Source: Chitinophaga pinensis (lineage in GTDB: Bacteria > Bacteroidota > Bacteroidia > UKL13-3). Taken from it: DNA of 11,242 nt. Below the pieces are notes generated by a model. It was not told the origin of the DNA. It made no database searches and saw nothing but the letters and a program-made list of their open reading frames with translations. Both the position numbers and the translations under genes were made by a program. The stretch spans positions 1 through 11,242 of the forward strand of contig CAMCJW010000071.1 of the NCBI GenBank assembly GCA_945875195.1, written 5' to 3'. Of this stretch, positions 1 through 6,347 are shown one piece after another; within the stretch, counting starts at the first letter, position 1; every line of letters starts with the position of its first letter.

Positions 1-945
1 GTTAGCAAGCCTATTTATAATTCATTTACCATTCCCAAAAAAACGGGTGGTGTAAGAGAAATACAAGCGCCGGGTATAAACCTTAAATACATTCAATGGC
101 GACTGAGTGTTATTTTTAACCAGCTATACCAAGCGCCGGGTGGGGTGCACGGCTTTGTGGCAAAAACAGAAAATGAGTGTTATTCTATTCTCAGCAATGC
201 CCAAAAACATGTAAACAAGAAATGGGTATGGAACCTCGATATTAAAAATTTCTTTTGGAGCATTTCCACACAAAAGGTGGCAAACAGATTCATGTTGGCA
301 CCATTTAATTTTGAAGAAAGCAAGGCAAAATACATTTCACTAATGATAGGATATGAGCGAAAATTACCAATGGGCTCGCCCTGTTCGCCTGTTGTATCTA
401 ACTTAGTTTGCGAGGAGTTGGATCAGCAAATAAATGATTGGGTGCTGTATCAAAATGAATTGTTTCCAGGCACCAATTTAGTTTATACCCGCTATGCCGA
501 CGACATAACATTCAGTGCTAACCTTTTAATAGAAGAAGAGCAAAAGGAGATAATCTATTACATGCTGAACCAACATGGATTTGAAGTCAATGAAAAAAAA
601 GACCGCACTCAATCACACAAACAAGCACAATGGGTAACAGGAGTGAAGGTAAATGAAAAGCCCAACCTTGATCGCAAGTACATCCGCAACATCCGCGCAG
701 CACTTCATCAAGCCCGCCAAAAAGGATTGGCTCAAGCCACCCAAAATTACTTTAACCTACCAGATCCCCCCAGCCCAGAAACCACCGAACAATTTCTTTC
801 CGTACTAAGAGGTAAAATCAGTCACCTTGGATTTGTAAAAGGCAAGGACGATCAAGCTTATTTAAAGTATTGGAAGGAGTGGAGGGAGTTGAAGGAGGAA
901 TATATTTCGGATTTAACATCGATAGCGTTAAGTGATCCTTCTTGA
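1..945 (+). CDS. Retron-type reverse transcriptase (5' end outside window)
   Basis: RNA-dependent DNA polymerase of the bacterial retron class; in characterised retrons it copies a neighbouring ncRNA into msDNA and, with an effector, acts in anti-phage defence. The frame is open from base 1 without a convincing start, so 314 residues are visible and the N-terminus is missing; the GTG at 145 lies inside the fold and is not the start. In visible numbering: fingers motif KKTGGVREIQAP at 13-24, HGFVAK at 50-55, retron region X NAQKH (NAxxH) at 66-70, LDIKNFF with catalytic Asp80, PMGSPCSP at 123-130, YADD at 165-168 with the two catalytic Asp, retron region Y VTG at 212-214, and a thumb-like C-terminus ending at TGA 943-945. 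No catalytic residue is missing in what is visible. The next gene converges on it, so any ncRNA and effector would normally be sought upstream, outside the window. Retron subtype not assigned. Confidence 0.94.
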   Translation, partial: VSKPIYNSFTIPKKTGGVREIQAPGINLKYIQWRLSVIFNQLYQAPGGVHGFVAKTENECYSILSNAQKHVNKKWVWNLDIKNFFWSISTQKVANRFMLAPFNFEESKAKYISLMIGYERKLPMGSPCSPVVSNLVCEELDQQINDWVLYQNELFPGTNLVYTRYADDITFSANLLIEEEQKEIIYYMLNQHGFEVNEKKDRTQSHKQAQWVTGVKVNEKPNLDRKYIRNIRAALHQARQKGLAQATQNYFNLPDPPSPETTEQFLSVLRGKISHLGFVKGKDDQAYLKYWKEWRELKEEYISDLTSIALSDPS

Positions 946-1123
946 GCGATATAGATTGGAATAGGTAAATTTTGTGTTGCGATTGCATTTAATTTAATGC
1001 AGCTACCCGTAGGGCAGTACTTTTATCCTATAACTCAATTTGAAAAACTAATGTTTTAAAAACACAATATCTGTCTTTGGAACACGAAACACGACAATTT
1101 ATGCAATTTATTTAAATATTTGT
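946..1123. other. Convergent spacer between RT and exported-protein gene
   Basis: This 178-bp AT-rich spacer separates two converging genes, so it should end transcripts from both sides. It holds a weak inverted repeat GCATT/AATGC around 984-999 and a small CTAC-CC-GTAG hairpin around 1004-1013. Neither is followed by a good T-tract, so no terminator is called. I see no msr-msd-like pair of long inverted repeats here. Confidence 0.5.
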
Positions 1124-2077
1124 TTATGGACAAGTTATTGAAGTGCTAATTAGTGTACCACTATTGTTAACAGTAACTCTCCAGCAATTGCCATTTGGAG
1201 ACTTCATGATAATGCCCGACCCAATATCCATTACATTAATATCACCACCACCTACTGTAAGTGTTGAGCCGGGATTTAATGTTCCAAAACCAAACTTGCC
1301 GTTTGGAGTAAAAACAGCTCTGTCAACATTATTGGTAAAAAAATACAAACCATGATTGCTTGGAGTTCCAATCCCACCTGTTGAATTGGCACCGGGTGCA
1401 GTTAAATACAATGAAGAACTATCAGCAGTATTTTCAATTCGTATTTCAGAATTTGCAGCTGCTAAATGTAGTGTTGAAGTAGGGTTTAATGTTCCAAAAC
1501 CAAACTTGCCGTTTGGAGTAAAAACAGCTCTGTCAACATTATTTGTAAAAAAATACAAACCATGATTGCTTGAAGTTCCAATCCCACCTGTTGAACCATT
1601 ACCAGGAGGGGTGATATACAAATTAGAATTTGCTTGAGTATTGGTTAACACTAATTCCGTGTTAGCAGTTATCCCGCTACTTTTTGTTGCTTGCAAAGCA
1701 TAAGGCACACTCAATAATTGGCTTGTACCTGTAATGGAATAATTGGCTCCACCTGCTGGGTCAGTTTGGGTTTTAATAAAATAAGGTCCGTTTGCCCAGT
1801 TAATGCCGGCAAATGTGCCTGTAACCGGTGTTCCATTTCCTATTTCTAAACTCACTAAACCATTGGCATTGGTGCTTGGGGTTTGTGTTTCTGCATAAAC
1901 AACTGTACCACTTGATGAACCTTGCAAAATGCTTATTTGCATTCCCACAGGTGTCGATATTATTAATGCATTACTACTGTTGCGAATTACAGCTTGGTAA
2001 CTCATTTTTTGTGGGGCTTGAGCAAATATGGTTGCACTCATTAATATGGCCGCACAAATTGTAATTATCTTTTTCAT
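1124..2077 (-). CDS. Exported Bacteroidota surface protein with internal 70-residue duplication
   Basis: Predicted exported 317-residue protein of unknown function. Signal peptide at 1-20 (KK, hydrophobic core, cleavage near IFAQ). Residues 21-130 (PQKMSYQAVIR... GPYFIKTQTDP... SQLLSVPYALQA) match an N-terminal region I recognise from many Bacteroidota secreted proteins annotated as hypothetical or tail-fiber-domain-like. Residues 151-220 and 221-290 are tandem copies of one 70-residue unit; STGGIG...TLNP is 37/38 identical between them. The unit pattern (LYFFTNN, RAVFTPNGKFGFGT) resembles beta-rich repeats of trimeric fibre stalks, which is inference. The C-terminus (NGNCWR...ITCP) has two Cys that could pair, and no T9SS sorting domain. 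The ATG at 2077 lies 5 nt after the stop of the T9SS gene upstream, so the two are almost certainly co-transcribed. Confidence 0.85.
   Translation of the reverse strand: MKKIITICAAILMSATIFAQAPQKMSYQAVIRNSSNALIISTPVGMQISILQGSSSGTVVYAETQTPSTNANGLVSLEIGNGTPVTGTFAGINWANGPYFIKTQTDPAGGANYSITGTSQLLSVPYALQATKSSGITANTELVLTNTQANSNLYITPPGNGSTGGIGTSSNHGLYFFTNNVDRAVFTPNGKFGFGTLNPTSTLHLAAANSEIRIENTADSSSLYLTAPGANSTGGIGTPSNHGLYFFTNNVDRAVFTPNGKFGFGTLNPGSTLTVGGGDINVMDIGSGIIMKSPNGNCWRVTVNNSGTLISTSITCP
1261..1385. repeat. Intragenic direct repeat, copy 1 (period 210 bp)
   Basis: Nearly identical to 1471-1595, exactly 210 bp (70 codons) away; only a few bases differ. It encodes the second (C-terminal) copy of the conserved core of the 70-residue unit in the 317-residue exported protein. 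Confidence 0.9.
1471..1595. repeat. Intragenic direct repeat, copy 2 (period 210 bp)
   Basis: Partner of 1261-1385, encoding the first (N-terminal) copy of the duplicated core. The flanking parts of each 210-bp unit have diverged much more than this 125-bp core, as expected after partial gene conversion or under strong selection on the core. Confidence 0.9.
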
Positions 2078-2082
2078 GATTT

Positions 2083-2565
2083 TTAGTTTTTGATTATTTT
2101 AAATGATTGAACTTGTTTGTTTTCTTGGTTTACAATATGGATAAAGTAGGTTGCAGCGGCCAAACTTGATGTGTTTATTTGTGTTTGCTGTGCCGTTACT
2201 TGTCCGTTGTTTACTAATTTACCTTGCATATCGAATAGCTTATACCACAATTTTTCGTTTTTGTAATCTTGTATTTGCAAGGTTAAATTATTGGCAGTAG
2301 GGTTAGGGTAAACCGAAAGTGAAATATTCAATTCGGTTTCATTTATACCGGTGGTAAAAATTTCATAGGCTTGTTGCACGCCTTGGCTTACTGTGCCAGA
2401 AGTACTGGTATTAGTAGTATAAACTACTTGTCCTACGCTATAAGCAACGGATCCTCCGCTGCCCGAAGCATCACCGCCTGTGGCGGTAGTTGCTTGTTGT
2501 GCCTGCGCTGTTGTTAGCCCAAGGCCTAATAGCAAAACACTTAACTTGATTTTTTTTTGTTTCAT
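2083..2565 (-). CDS. Small exported protein with T9SS type A C-terminal sorting domain
   Basis: 160-residue secreted or surface protein. Signal peptide at 1-22 (KQKKIK, LSVLLLGLGL core, cleavage near AQA). Residues 23-70 form a Gly/Ser/Thr/Gln-rich segment (GGDASGSGGSVAYSVGQVVY...GVQQAYEI) that recurs in short Bacteroidota exported proteins; I know no function for it. Residues about 82-160 are a type A sorting domain: SVYPNPTANNLTL, LFDMQGKLV, and the terminal LAAATYFIHIV...QSFKIIKN with the closing basic strand. In this family the domain directs outer-membrane translocation by the type IX system and is usually removed, leaving the passenger attached or released. Almost the whole mature protein is sorting domain plus a short passenger. 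It starts at ATG 2565 and is followed after 5 nt by the 317-residue gene, forming a two-gene operon. A promoter is expected in 2566-2700 but no clear Bacteroidota -7/-33 pair is visible. Confidence 0.9.
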   Translation of the reverse strand: MKQKKIKLSVLLLGLGLTTAQAQQATTATGGDASGSGGSVAYSVGQVVYTTNTSTSGTVSQGVQQAYEIFTTGINETELNISLSVYPNPTANNLTLQIQDYKNEKLWYKLFDMQGKLVNNGQVTAQQTQINTSSLAAATYFIHIVNQENKQVQSFKIIKN

Positions 2566-2628
2566 GCATGTTTTTATTTTAATCGTTAATATAGTTCTGT
2601 TTTTCTCTGCTGTTATTCTTTTTACAAT

Positions 2629-2642
2629 GACCGCTAACGGTC
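2629..2642. repeat. Short perfect hairpin GACCG-CTAA-CGGTC
   Basis: A perfect 5-bp inverted repeat with a 4-nt loop, about 64 nt upstream of the ATG at 2565. It could be an operator, a leader hairpin or one of the dispersed palindromes common in Bacteroidota. Nothing else indicates its role. Confidence 0.4.
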
Positions 2643-2836
2643 GGCTTCAAGCAACTCATAACATTTAATTCTAATGCTAGTGACCCCATAAATTTTGTAC
2701 ATTTTTGAATTAAGCTATTGAGTTTTTAGGAATAAAACTTCCAAATATTTCATGCTTTTGGAAAATAAAAGCAACTATTGTTTCGCATTTAAAGCCATAG
2801 GAAGGATCACAGAAACCTTTCTCCTTTTCAACACAA

Positions 2837-3224
2837 CCCACCACTCGGTTCAAACCGAAAACTTTAAAAATACAACTAATTTTTAATTGAAATAAGGCAG
2901 CCAAACTCATAGGGTTATTGAATGATCAAAAAGAAAATAAATGATTCATTGAAATTATCCTAGTAAGAAAAAAAATATTACAATATCAAATCCCGCCAGA
3001 GCCAGTCCTGATAATGCGAAAGGGTCATACGGGTAAATATGAGCGTCATCCTGAGCCTTTCGAAGGACTGCACCTTTTTACCACCGCTCTTCCTTAGAAA
3101 GTGCCATACATCTAAGCAAACTTATACGGGTCTATAGTGCCTGCCCAAGTAAAGAAAAGGCCTAAAGGCCTCCTAAATGGTGGGGTGATGGCCTCACCGA
3201 ACCCGGGCCTAAAAGACCCGAGCT
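2837..3224. repeat. Bipartite interspersed repeat, copy 1
   Basis: Same-orientation counterpart of 8621-8985. The left block (about 2837-2964) contains the perfect inverted repeat TCGGTT-CA-AACCGA at 2845-2858, then CAACT, AAACTCATAG and GATTCATTG in the same order as copy 2. The right block (about 3077-3224) runs from TTTACCACCGC through CTAAGCAAACTT, ACGGGTCTA, AAAAGGCCTAAAGGC and AAATGG to the GACCCG hairpin arm. The middle (2965-3076) has no counterpart in copy 2; it includes a CTGAGCCTTTCGAAGG element of a type widely dispersed in bacterial genomes. No transposase or conserved ORF is present, so this could be a MITE-like element, an ncRNA-bearing repeat or duplicated spacer DNA. Confidence 0.85.
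3158..3171 (-). terminator. Possible weak intrinsic terminator (AGGCC-TTTA-GGCCT + TTTCTTT)
   Basis: Read on the minus strand, a 5-bp GC-rich stem with a 4-nt loop is followed at once by TTTCTTTACTT, the form of a short intrinsic terminator. It lies about 120 nt beyond the stop of the RCC1-type gene (3294) and could end its transcript. It sits inside the right block of the repeat; the equivalent at 8921-8935 has a bulged stem. Confidence 0.45.
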
Positions 3225-3237
3225 GGTTTTCTTTTTT

Positions 3238-3273
3238 GTTCAATGGTTAAGGTAATGAATTGAACGAACCATT
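3238..3273. repeat. Two interleaved 7-bp inverted repeats
   Basis: GTTCAAT (3238-3244) pairs with ATTGAAC (3259-3265), while the overlapping AATGGTT (3242-3248) pairs with AACCATT (3267-3273). The order a-b-a'-b' allows either two mutually exclusive hairpins or a pseudoknot. It begins about 20 nt after the stop of the RCC1-type gene, in its 3' untranslated region. Confidence 0.55.
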
Positions 3274-3293
3274 AAATTAGTTCACTCACATAT

Positions 3294-4679
3294 TTATTGA
3301 ATCACAATTTTTTGATTATAAACTTGTTCTGTTTCACCAACTATTTTTACAAAATAGATTCCTTTTGATAAGGCGGAAAGGTCTATTTGCATTTGGGATT
3401 TAATGTTCGATGTTATGTAAACTCTCTCTCCAAGCGCGTTCAATATTTCAAGTGCTCCATTGATTAATTGCATATTGTCAAATGTCAATTGAAAAATTCC
3501 ATTTGACGGGTTTGGATACACCGCAATTGTATTATTAAAGAGGCTTTCTTCTATATTGGTAGTGATTTTACAAATACCAACTACTGATATAGGATTTAAT
3601 ACTGGCAAATTTACACCTGCACCATTTCCGAGAATACCGTTTCCAACTTCCCCAGAAAAATTAAAGCCCCAGCCGAAAAGTGTACCGTCTTTTTTCAAAG
3701 CCAATGAATGTGCGTAATTACTAGCAAAAGCAGAAACATTACTTATACCCGATACTTGTGTGAAACTTTCAATTTGACTTTGAATTTTCCAATTCCATTG
3801 CCATAAAGTTCCATCACTTTTTATTGCGTGGCCACAACCTCTGCAATCTCCTGAGCCTGCAATATTTGCGATATTAGCACCTATTGGTACTTGGAATGGA
3901 GTATTTTTGGAATTGGCTGAGTATATAAATCCCCATTGCCATACTGTGCCATCGTTTTTTAATGCAAACGAACTAAACTCCGAAGCAGATATAGCTTTAA
4001 CATTTGAAAGCCCTATTACTTTTACGGGAGTACTAATATAATTGCCACTAGTGCCATTCCCTATTTGGCCGTACCCATTAGTACCCCATGTCCAAACAGT
4101 ACCATCGTTTTTTAATGCAATACTGTGAAACCGTCCTGCAACTATTTTCACTATACCCGTTAAACCAATAACTTGCCCTGCTGTATTGTTAGAAACAACG
4201 GTTCCGTTTCCGAGTTGGCCAAAAGTGTTTATACCAGCCGCCCAAACAGTGCCATCATTTTTTAAAGCTAAGGAATAATCTTCACCTGATGAGATTGTGG
4301 TGATACCATTTAATCCAATTGCCTGCCCTGCATTCCAAAAGCCTCCAATTACGTTGTTAGTTAAAAAAGTAGTTTCGTTTTTCCCCCAAGTCCATACGGT
4401 GCCATCGCTTTTAATAGCAAAAGAATGTTCTTTACCAGCAGCAACAGCCAACACATTTGATAGCCCTGTTACTAAATGTGGAATTGGATGTTCAATGCCA
4501 TTAGTGCTATACCCTAATTGGCCACTAAATTCTCTACCCCATGAATATACTGTACCATTGTTGCAAACGGCTAATGAAAATCCTGCACCGGTTGCAAATG
4601 TTTGTGCATTTACTGAATTGCTCAAGCTAAATACTGTAAGCGTTGCAATTAATATTGTGTTTCCTAACTTCATTTTCAT
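3294..4679 (-). CDS. Exported RCC1-repeat beta-propeller with T9SS type A sorting domain
   Basis: 461-residue secreted or cell-surface protein. Signal peptide at 1-26 (MKMKLGN, TILIATLTVFSL core, cleavage near VNAQ). Residues about 27-370 carry seven RCC1-type repeats of about 50 residues. The repeated core (N/S/K)DGT(V/L)(W/Y/F)xWG occurs near 41, 91, 141, 191, 242, 288 and 330, enough for one complete seven-bladed propeller. The sixth repeat is the most divergent and has Cys279 and Cys282, which may form a disulfide. Residues 379-461 are a type A sorting domain (IAVYPNPSNGIFQL, ILNALGERVY, LSALSKGIYFVKIV...QKIVIQ), so export through T9SS is expected. RCC1 propellers bind partner proteins or ligands; the partner here is unknown. 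Two starts are possible (ATG 4679 or ATG 4673), both giving a good signal peptide. It appears monocistronic. Confidence 0.93.
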   Translation of the reverse strand: MKMKLGNTILIATLTVFSLSNSVNAQTFATGAGFSLAVCNNGTVYSWGREFSGQLGYSTNGIEHPIPHLVTGLSNVLAVAAGKEHSFAIKSDGTVWTWGKNETTFLTNNVIGGFWNAGQAIGLNGITTISSGEDYSLALKNDGTVWAAGINTFGQLGNGTVVSNNTAGQVIGLTGIVKIVAGRFHSIALKNDGTVWTWGTNGYGQIGNGTSGNYISTPVKVIGLSNVKAISASEFSSFALKNDGTVWQWGFIYSANSKNTPFQVPIGANIANIAGSGDCRGCGHAIKSDGTLWQWNWKIQSQIESFTQVSGISNVSAFASNYAHSLALKKDGTLFGWGFNFSGEVGNGILGNGAGVNLPVLNPISVVGICKITTNIEESLFNNTIAVYPNPSNGIFQLTFDNMQLINGALEILNALGERVYITSNIKSQMQIDLSALSKGIYFVKIVGETEQVYNQKIVIQ

Positions 4680-4818
4680 TTTTTTTGAAATTTTATTGTT
4701 GTCAAATAAATTCCGTTTTTTATACTGTTCGCTGGTCTACAGTGTTTTATTTTCAAGGTGTCAAAAGCTATTGTCTAAGAAGTTCGCTTTCTTGTTATTT
4801 TTTTTAATGAGCTTAATC

Positions 4819-4938
4819 AAAGGGTCATCTTGAGCCTGTAAAAGGGCTCAACCTACTCCAGCTTGCCTGCCCTGAGCTTGTCGAATGGCTGTCGAAGGAC
4901 TGCCTCTCGCTATCGCCGCCCTTCCTCAGAAAGTACCT
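4819..4938. repeat. Partial third copy of the interspersed repeat
   Basis: It shares, in the same order and orientation as copy 1, AAAGGGTCAT (4819 and 3019), a CTGAGC-type element, CGAAGGACTGC (4893 and 3061) and CCGCCCTTCCTCAGAAAGT (4916, matching 3084 and 8848). It therefore joins the copy-1 middle to the first part of the right block, and stops at the 3' end of the 455-residue gene (stop codon 4940-4942). Confidence 0.65.
4830..4851. terminator. Perfect stem-loop TTGAGCC/GGCTCAA, possible terminator
   Basis: A perfect 7-bp stem with an 8-nt loop about 90 nt downstream of the stop of the 455-residue gene. No T-tract directly follows on the minus strand (the nearest run of weak pairs is some 20 nt on), so an intrinsic terminator is possible but unproven. 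It may instead be a dispersed hairpin. Confidence 0.35.
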
Positions 4939-4939
4939 C

Positions 4940-6307
4940 TCACTTCAAAACAACAGCCTTCCCCTCATCAAAATTACTAACCTTTATCGGCGATCCTTCC
5001 AAGATCAAATCAACTGCTTTATCAAAGTAATAGCGAAGGTCCATTTCTTGTGGATTATTGGCTAAGGTGTAATAAAAACCATCTTGCTTCAACAATCTCT
5101 TTGAGCCATCTGGTAGCGATAACTTCATTGGAATTAAATCTGGAACGGTATAGATTCCTTTATAGGAAAAATAGAATTTATAATTCAAATAATTGTTGCT
5201 AGTACCTTCCAACGTTGGGTAGCCAAAACTCACCACATAGCCTAAACACCTCGCTGTTTTGCAAATAGTCGCTTCATTGAAATCAATTCTCATTTGGGTT
5301 TTAAAATAGCCAATATCACCCACTTGCTTTTCTAATTTATACCTGATTTGCATTGCGTAATAGGGGTTTTTGATGGTTAACCAATCGCAATAAGCAGCAT
5401 TGTTTTTAGCCGCTGCGGCTAGTAATTTTTCTGCAGCCGCGCTTTGGTCTTGTACATTTCCAGCTTTCTTTTTGGCGTAGGCAGGGGTAGTGGTTTCGCC
5501 CATCAATGCCAATAACTCAGCTTTTTTTGTTGGGTATTCAGTATTACCTAAATTGAGTATCTGTTGTCTTTTTGCCGCTGCTTCAGTTGTTTTACCTGCA
5601 TTCACCAAATTCCAATAATCCTGAATAAGTGTTTGCATATTGGGTTTAAAACTTGACAAGTTTTTAGTAGGAGGGAGCACTGCGCAAATCATACGTGCTG
5701 TTAAGAATTTTGGATCTTCTTTCAAAGTAGCAGGATCAGGTGATAAGCACCAATAAAAATCAGAGGGCGCAGATAGCAATGTTTTCTTTTCGCCTGGTTT
5801 TAATACAATAAAAATACCGCTCGGAATGATGGCTGTAGTTAGTTTTGGTGCTTTACTATTGGCCTGCCATTCCTGTCCTTGGGCATTTTTAGGACAAATA
5901 GCGCTAAAACTCCAATCGTATATGGCAATATCATTCACGCCATTATTTTGAACCGTGATGATTAGCTCAAATACATTCTTCTCCAATGTCCTTTCCGGCG
6001 CACCATCCAAGGTTGCTAATTTAGTTGTGACTATTTTAGTCGATCCTAAAGTAAATCCAACCGTTAGTCCATTGGGATTTTGCAAAGGACTACCAATTGC
6101 TACGTTAAAATCTACTGGACCAATAACATTTTGAGCTTGCAATGTATTTAAGCAAACTACAAAAAGGTACACCAATACCCATCTCAAAATGGAGGCATGT
6201 TTTTTTTCTGTTTGCTTTTCTGGCTCCTTTATACCAATTCCAAAATTATGAATCAATGTCTCATTGTTGCTGCTTGTTTTTGCTTCTTTACTCGTGATTG
6301 TTTTCAT
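4940..6307 (-). CDS. Unrecognised exported or membrane-anchored protein
   Basis: I do not recognise the family of this 455-residue protein. It has a polar, Lys/Glu/Asn-rich N-terminus of about 38 residues, then one hydrophobic segment (39-55, ILRWVLVYLFVVCL) ending LQAQ, consistent with a signal peptide with a long n-region or an N-terminal anchor. No Met lies between residue 1 and this segment, so a shorter ATG start is not available. Residues 60-215 look beta-rich and contain Cys138, Cys187 and Cys208. Residues 220-325 are helical and Ala/Lys-rich (EAAAKRQQIL, AAAEKLLAAAAK). Residues 330-455 look beta-rich again with aromatic strands (YLNYKFYFSYKGIY) and Cys349 and Cys354. No T9SS tail is present. 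It starts 40 nt after the Sel1-repeat gene, so the two probably form an operon and may act together in the envelope. Confidence 0.85.
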   Translation of the reverse strand: MKTITSKEAKTSSNNETLIHNFGIGIKEPEKQTEKKHASILRWVLVYLFVVCLNTLQAQNVIGPVDFNVAIGSPLQNPNGLTVGFTLGSTKIVTTKLATLDGAPERTLEKNVFELIITVQNNGVNDIAIYDWSFSAICPKNAQGQEWQANSKAPKLTTAIIPSGIFIVLKPGEKKTLLSAPSDFYWCLSPDPATLKEDPKFLTARMICAVLPPTKNLSSFKPNMQTLIQDYWNLVNAGKTTEAAAKRQQILNLGNTEYPTKKAELLALMGETTTPAYAKKKAGNVQDQSAAAEKLLAAAAKNNAAYCDWLTIKNPYYAMQIRYKLEKQVGDIGYFKTQMRIDFNEATICKTARCLGYVVSFGYPTLEGTSNNYLNYKFYFSYKGIYTVPDLIPMKLSLPDGSKRLLKQDGFYYTLANNPQEMDLRYYFDKAVDLILEGSPIKVSNFDEGKAVVLK

Positions 6308-6347
6308 AATATTGGTTTTGTTAATTTAATCGTTCATGAATTCAAGC

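Larger units (their letters stand above)
2566..3293. other. 728-bp non-coding repeat-rich spacer
   Basis: It lies between the RCC1-type gene and the T9SS gene pair, both on the minus strand. From left to right it holds the probable leader and promoter zone of the T9SS pair with a GACCG/CGGTC hairpin, an AT-rich stretch (2650-2836) with no recognised content, copy 1 of the bipartite repeat (2837-3224), and two interleaved inverted repeats (3238-3273) just after the RCC1-type gene. No convincing gene was found. Confidence 0.7.
4680..4939. other. 260-bp spacer with partial repeat copy
   Basis: It lies downstream of the 455-residue gene and upstream of the RCC1-type gene. It contains an AT-rich leader for the latter (4680-4800), then the partial repeat copy and stem-loop listed separately. 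On the minus strand, TTTTGACA near 4759-4766 resembles a -35 hexamer, but no convincing -10 or Bacteroidota TAnnTTTG element follows at the right distance. Confidence 0.5.

Noticed and set aside
1..945. Group II intron maturase
   Set aside because: There is no maturase X or HNH domain after the thumb region, no intron RNA structure downstream, and the retron NAxxH and VTG motifs are present.
946..1123. Retron msr-msd RNA downstream of the RT
   Set aside because: No long a1/a2 inverted repeat or pair of stable long hairpins is visible, and known retrons place this RNA upstream of the RT.
1143..1565. Two similar plus-strand frames of about 70 residues
   Set aside because: They are antisense shadows of the duplicated 70-residue unit; their mutual similarity comes from that duplication.
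2683..2702. Possible insertion-sequence end (GTGACCCCATAAATTTTGTAC)
   Set aside because: It looked like a terminal repeat, but I found no inverted partner in the window and no transposase.
2710..2910. 66-residue minus-strand reading frame in the spacer
   Set aside because: Its first part lies in the left block of the bipartite repeat, and the matching frame in copy 2 (starting near 8700) is broken by a stop after about 16 codons and shifted by indels. It has no signal peptide or recognised motif.
4297..4833. 178-residue plus-strand reading frame
   Set aside because: It is largely antisense to the RCC1-type gene, whose seven repeats, signal peptide and sorting domain clearly identify the true strand.
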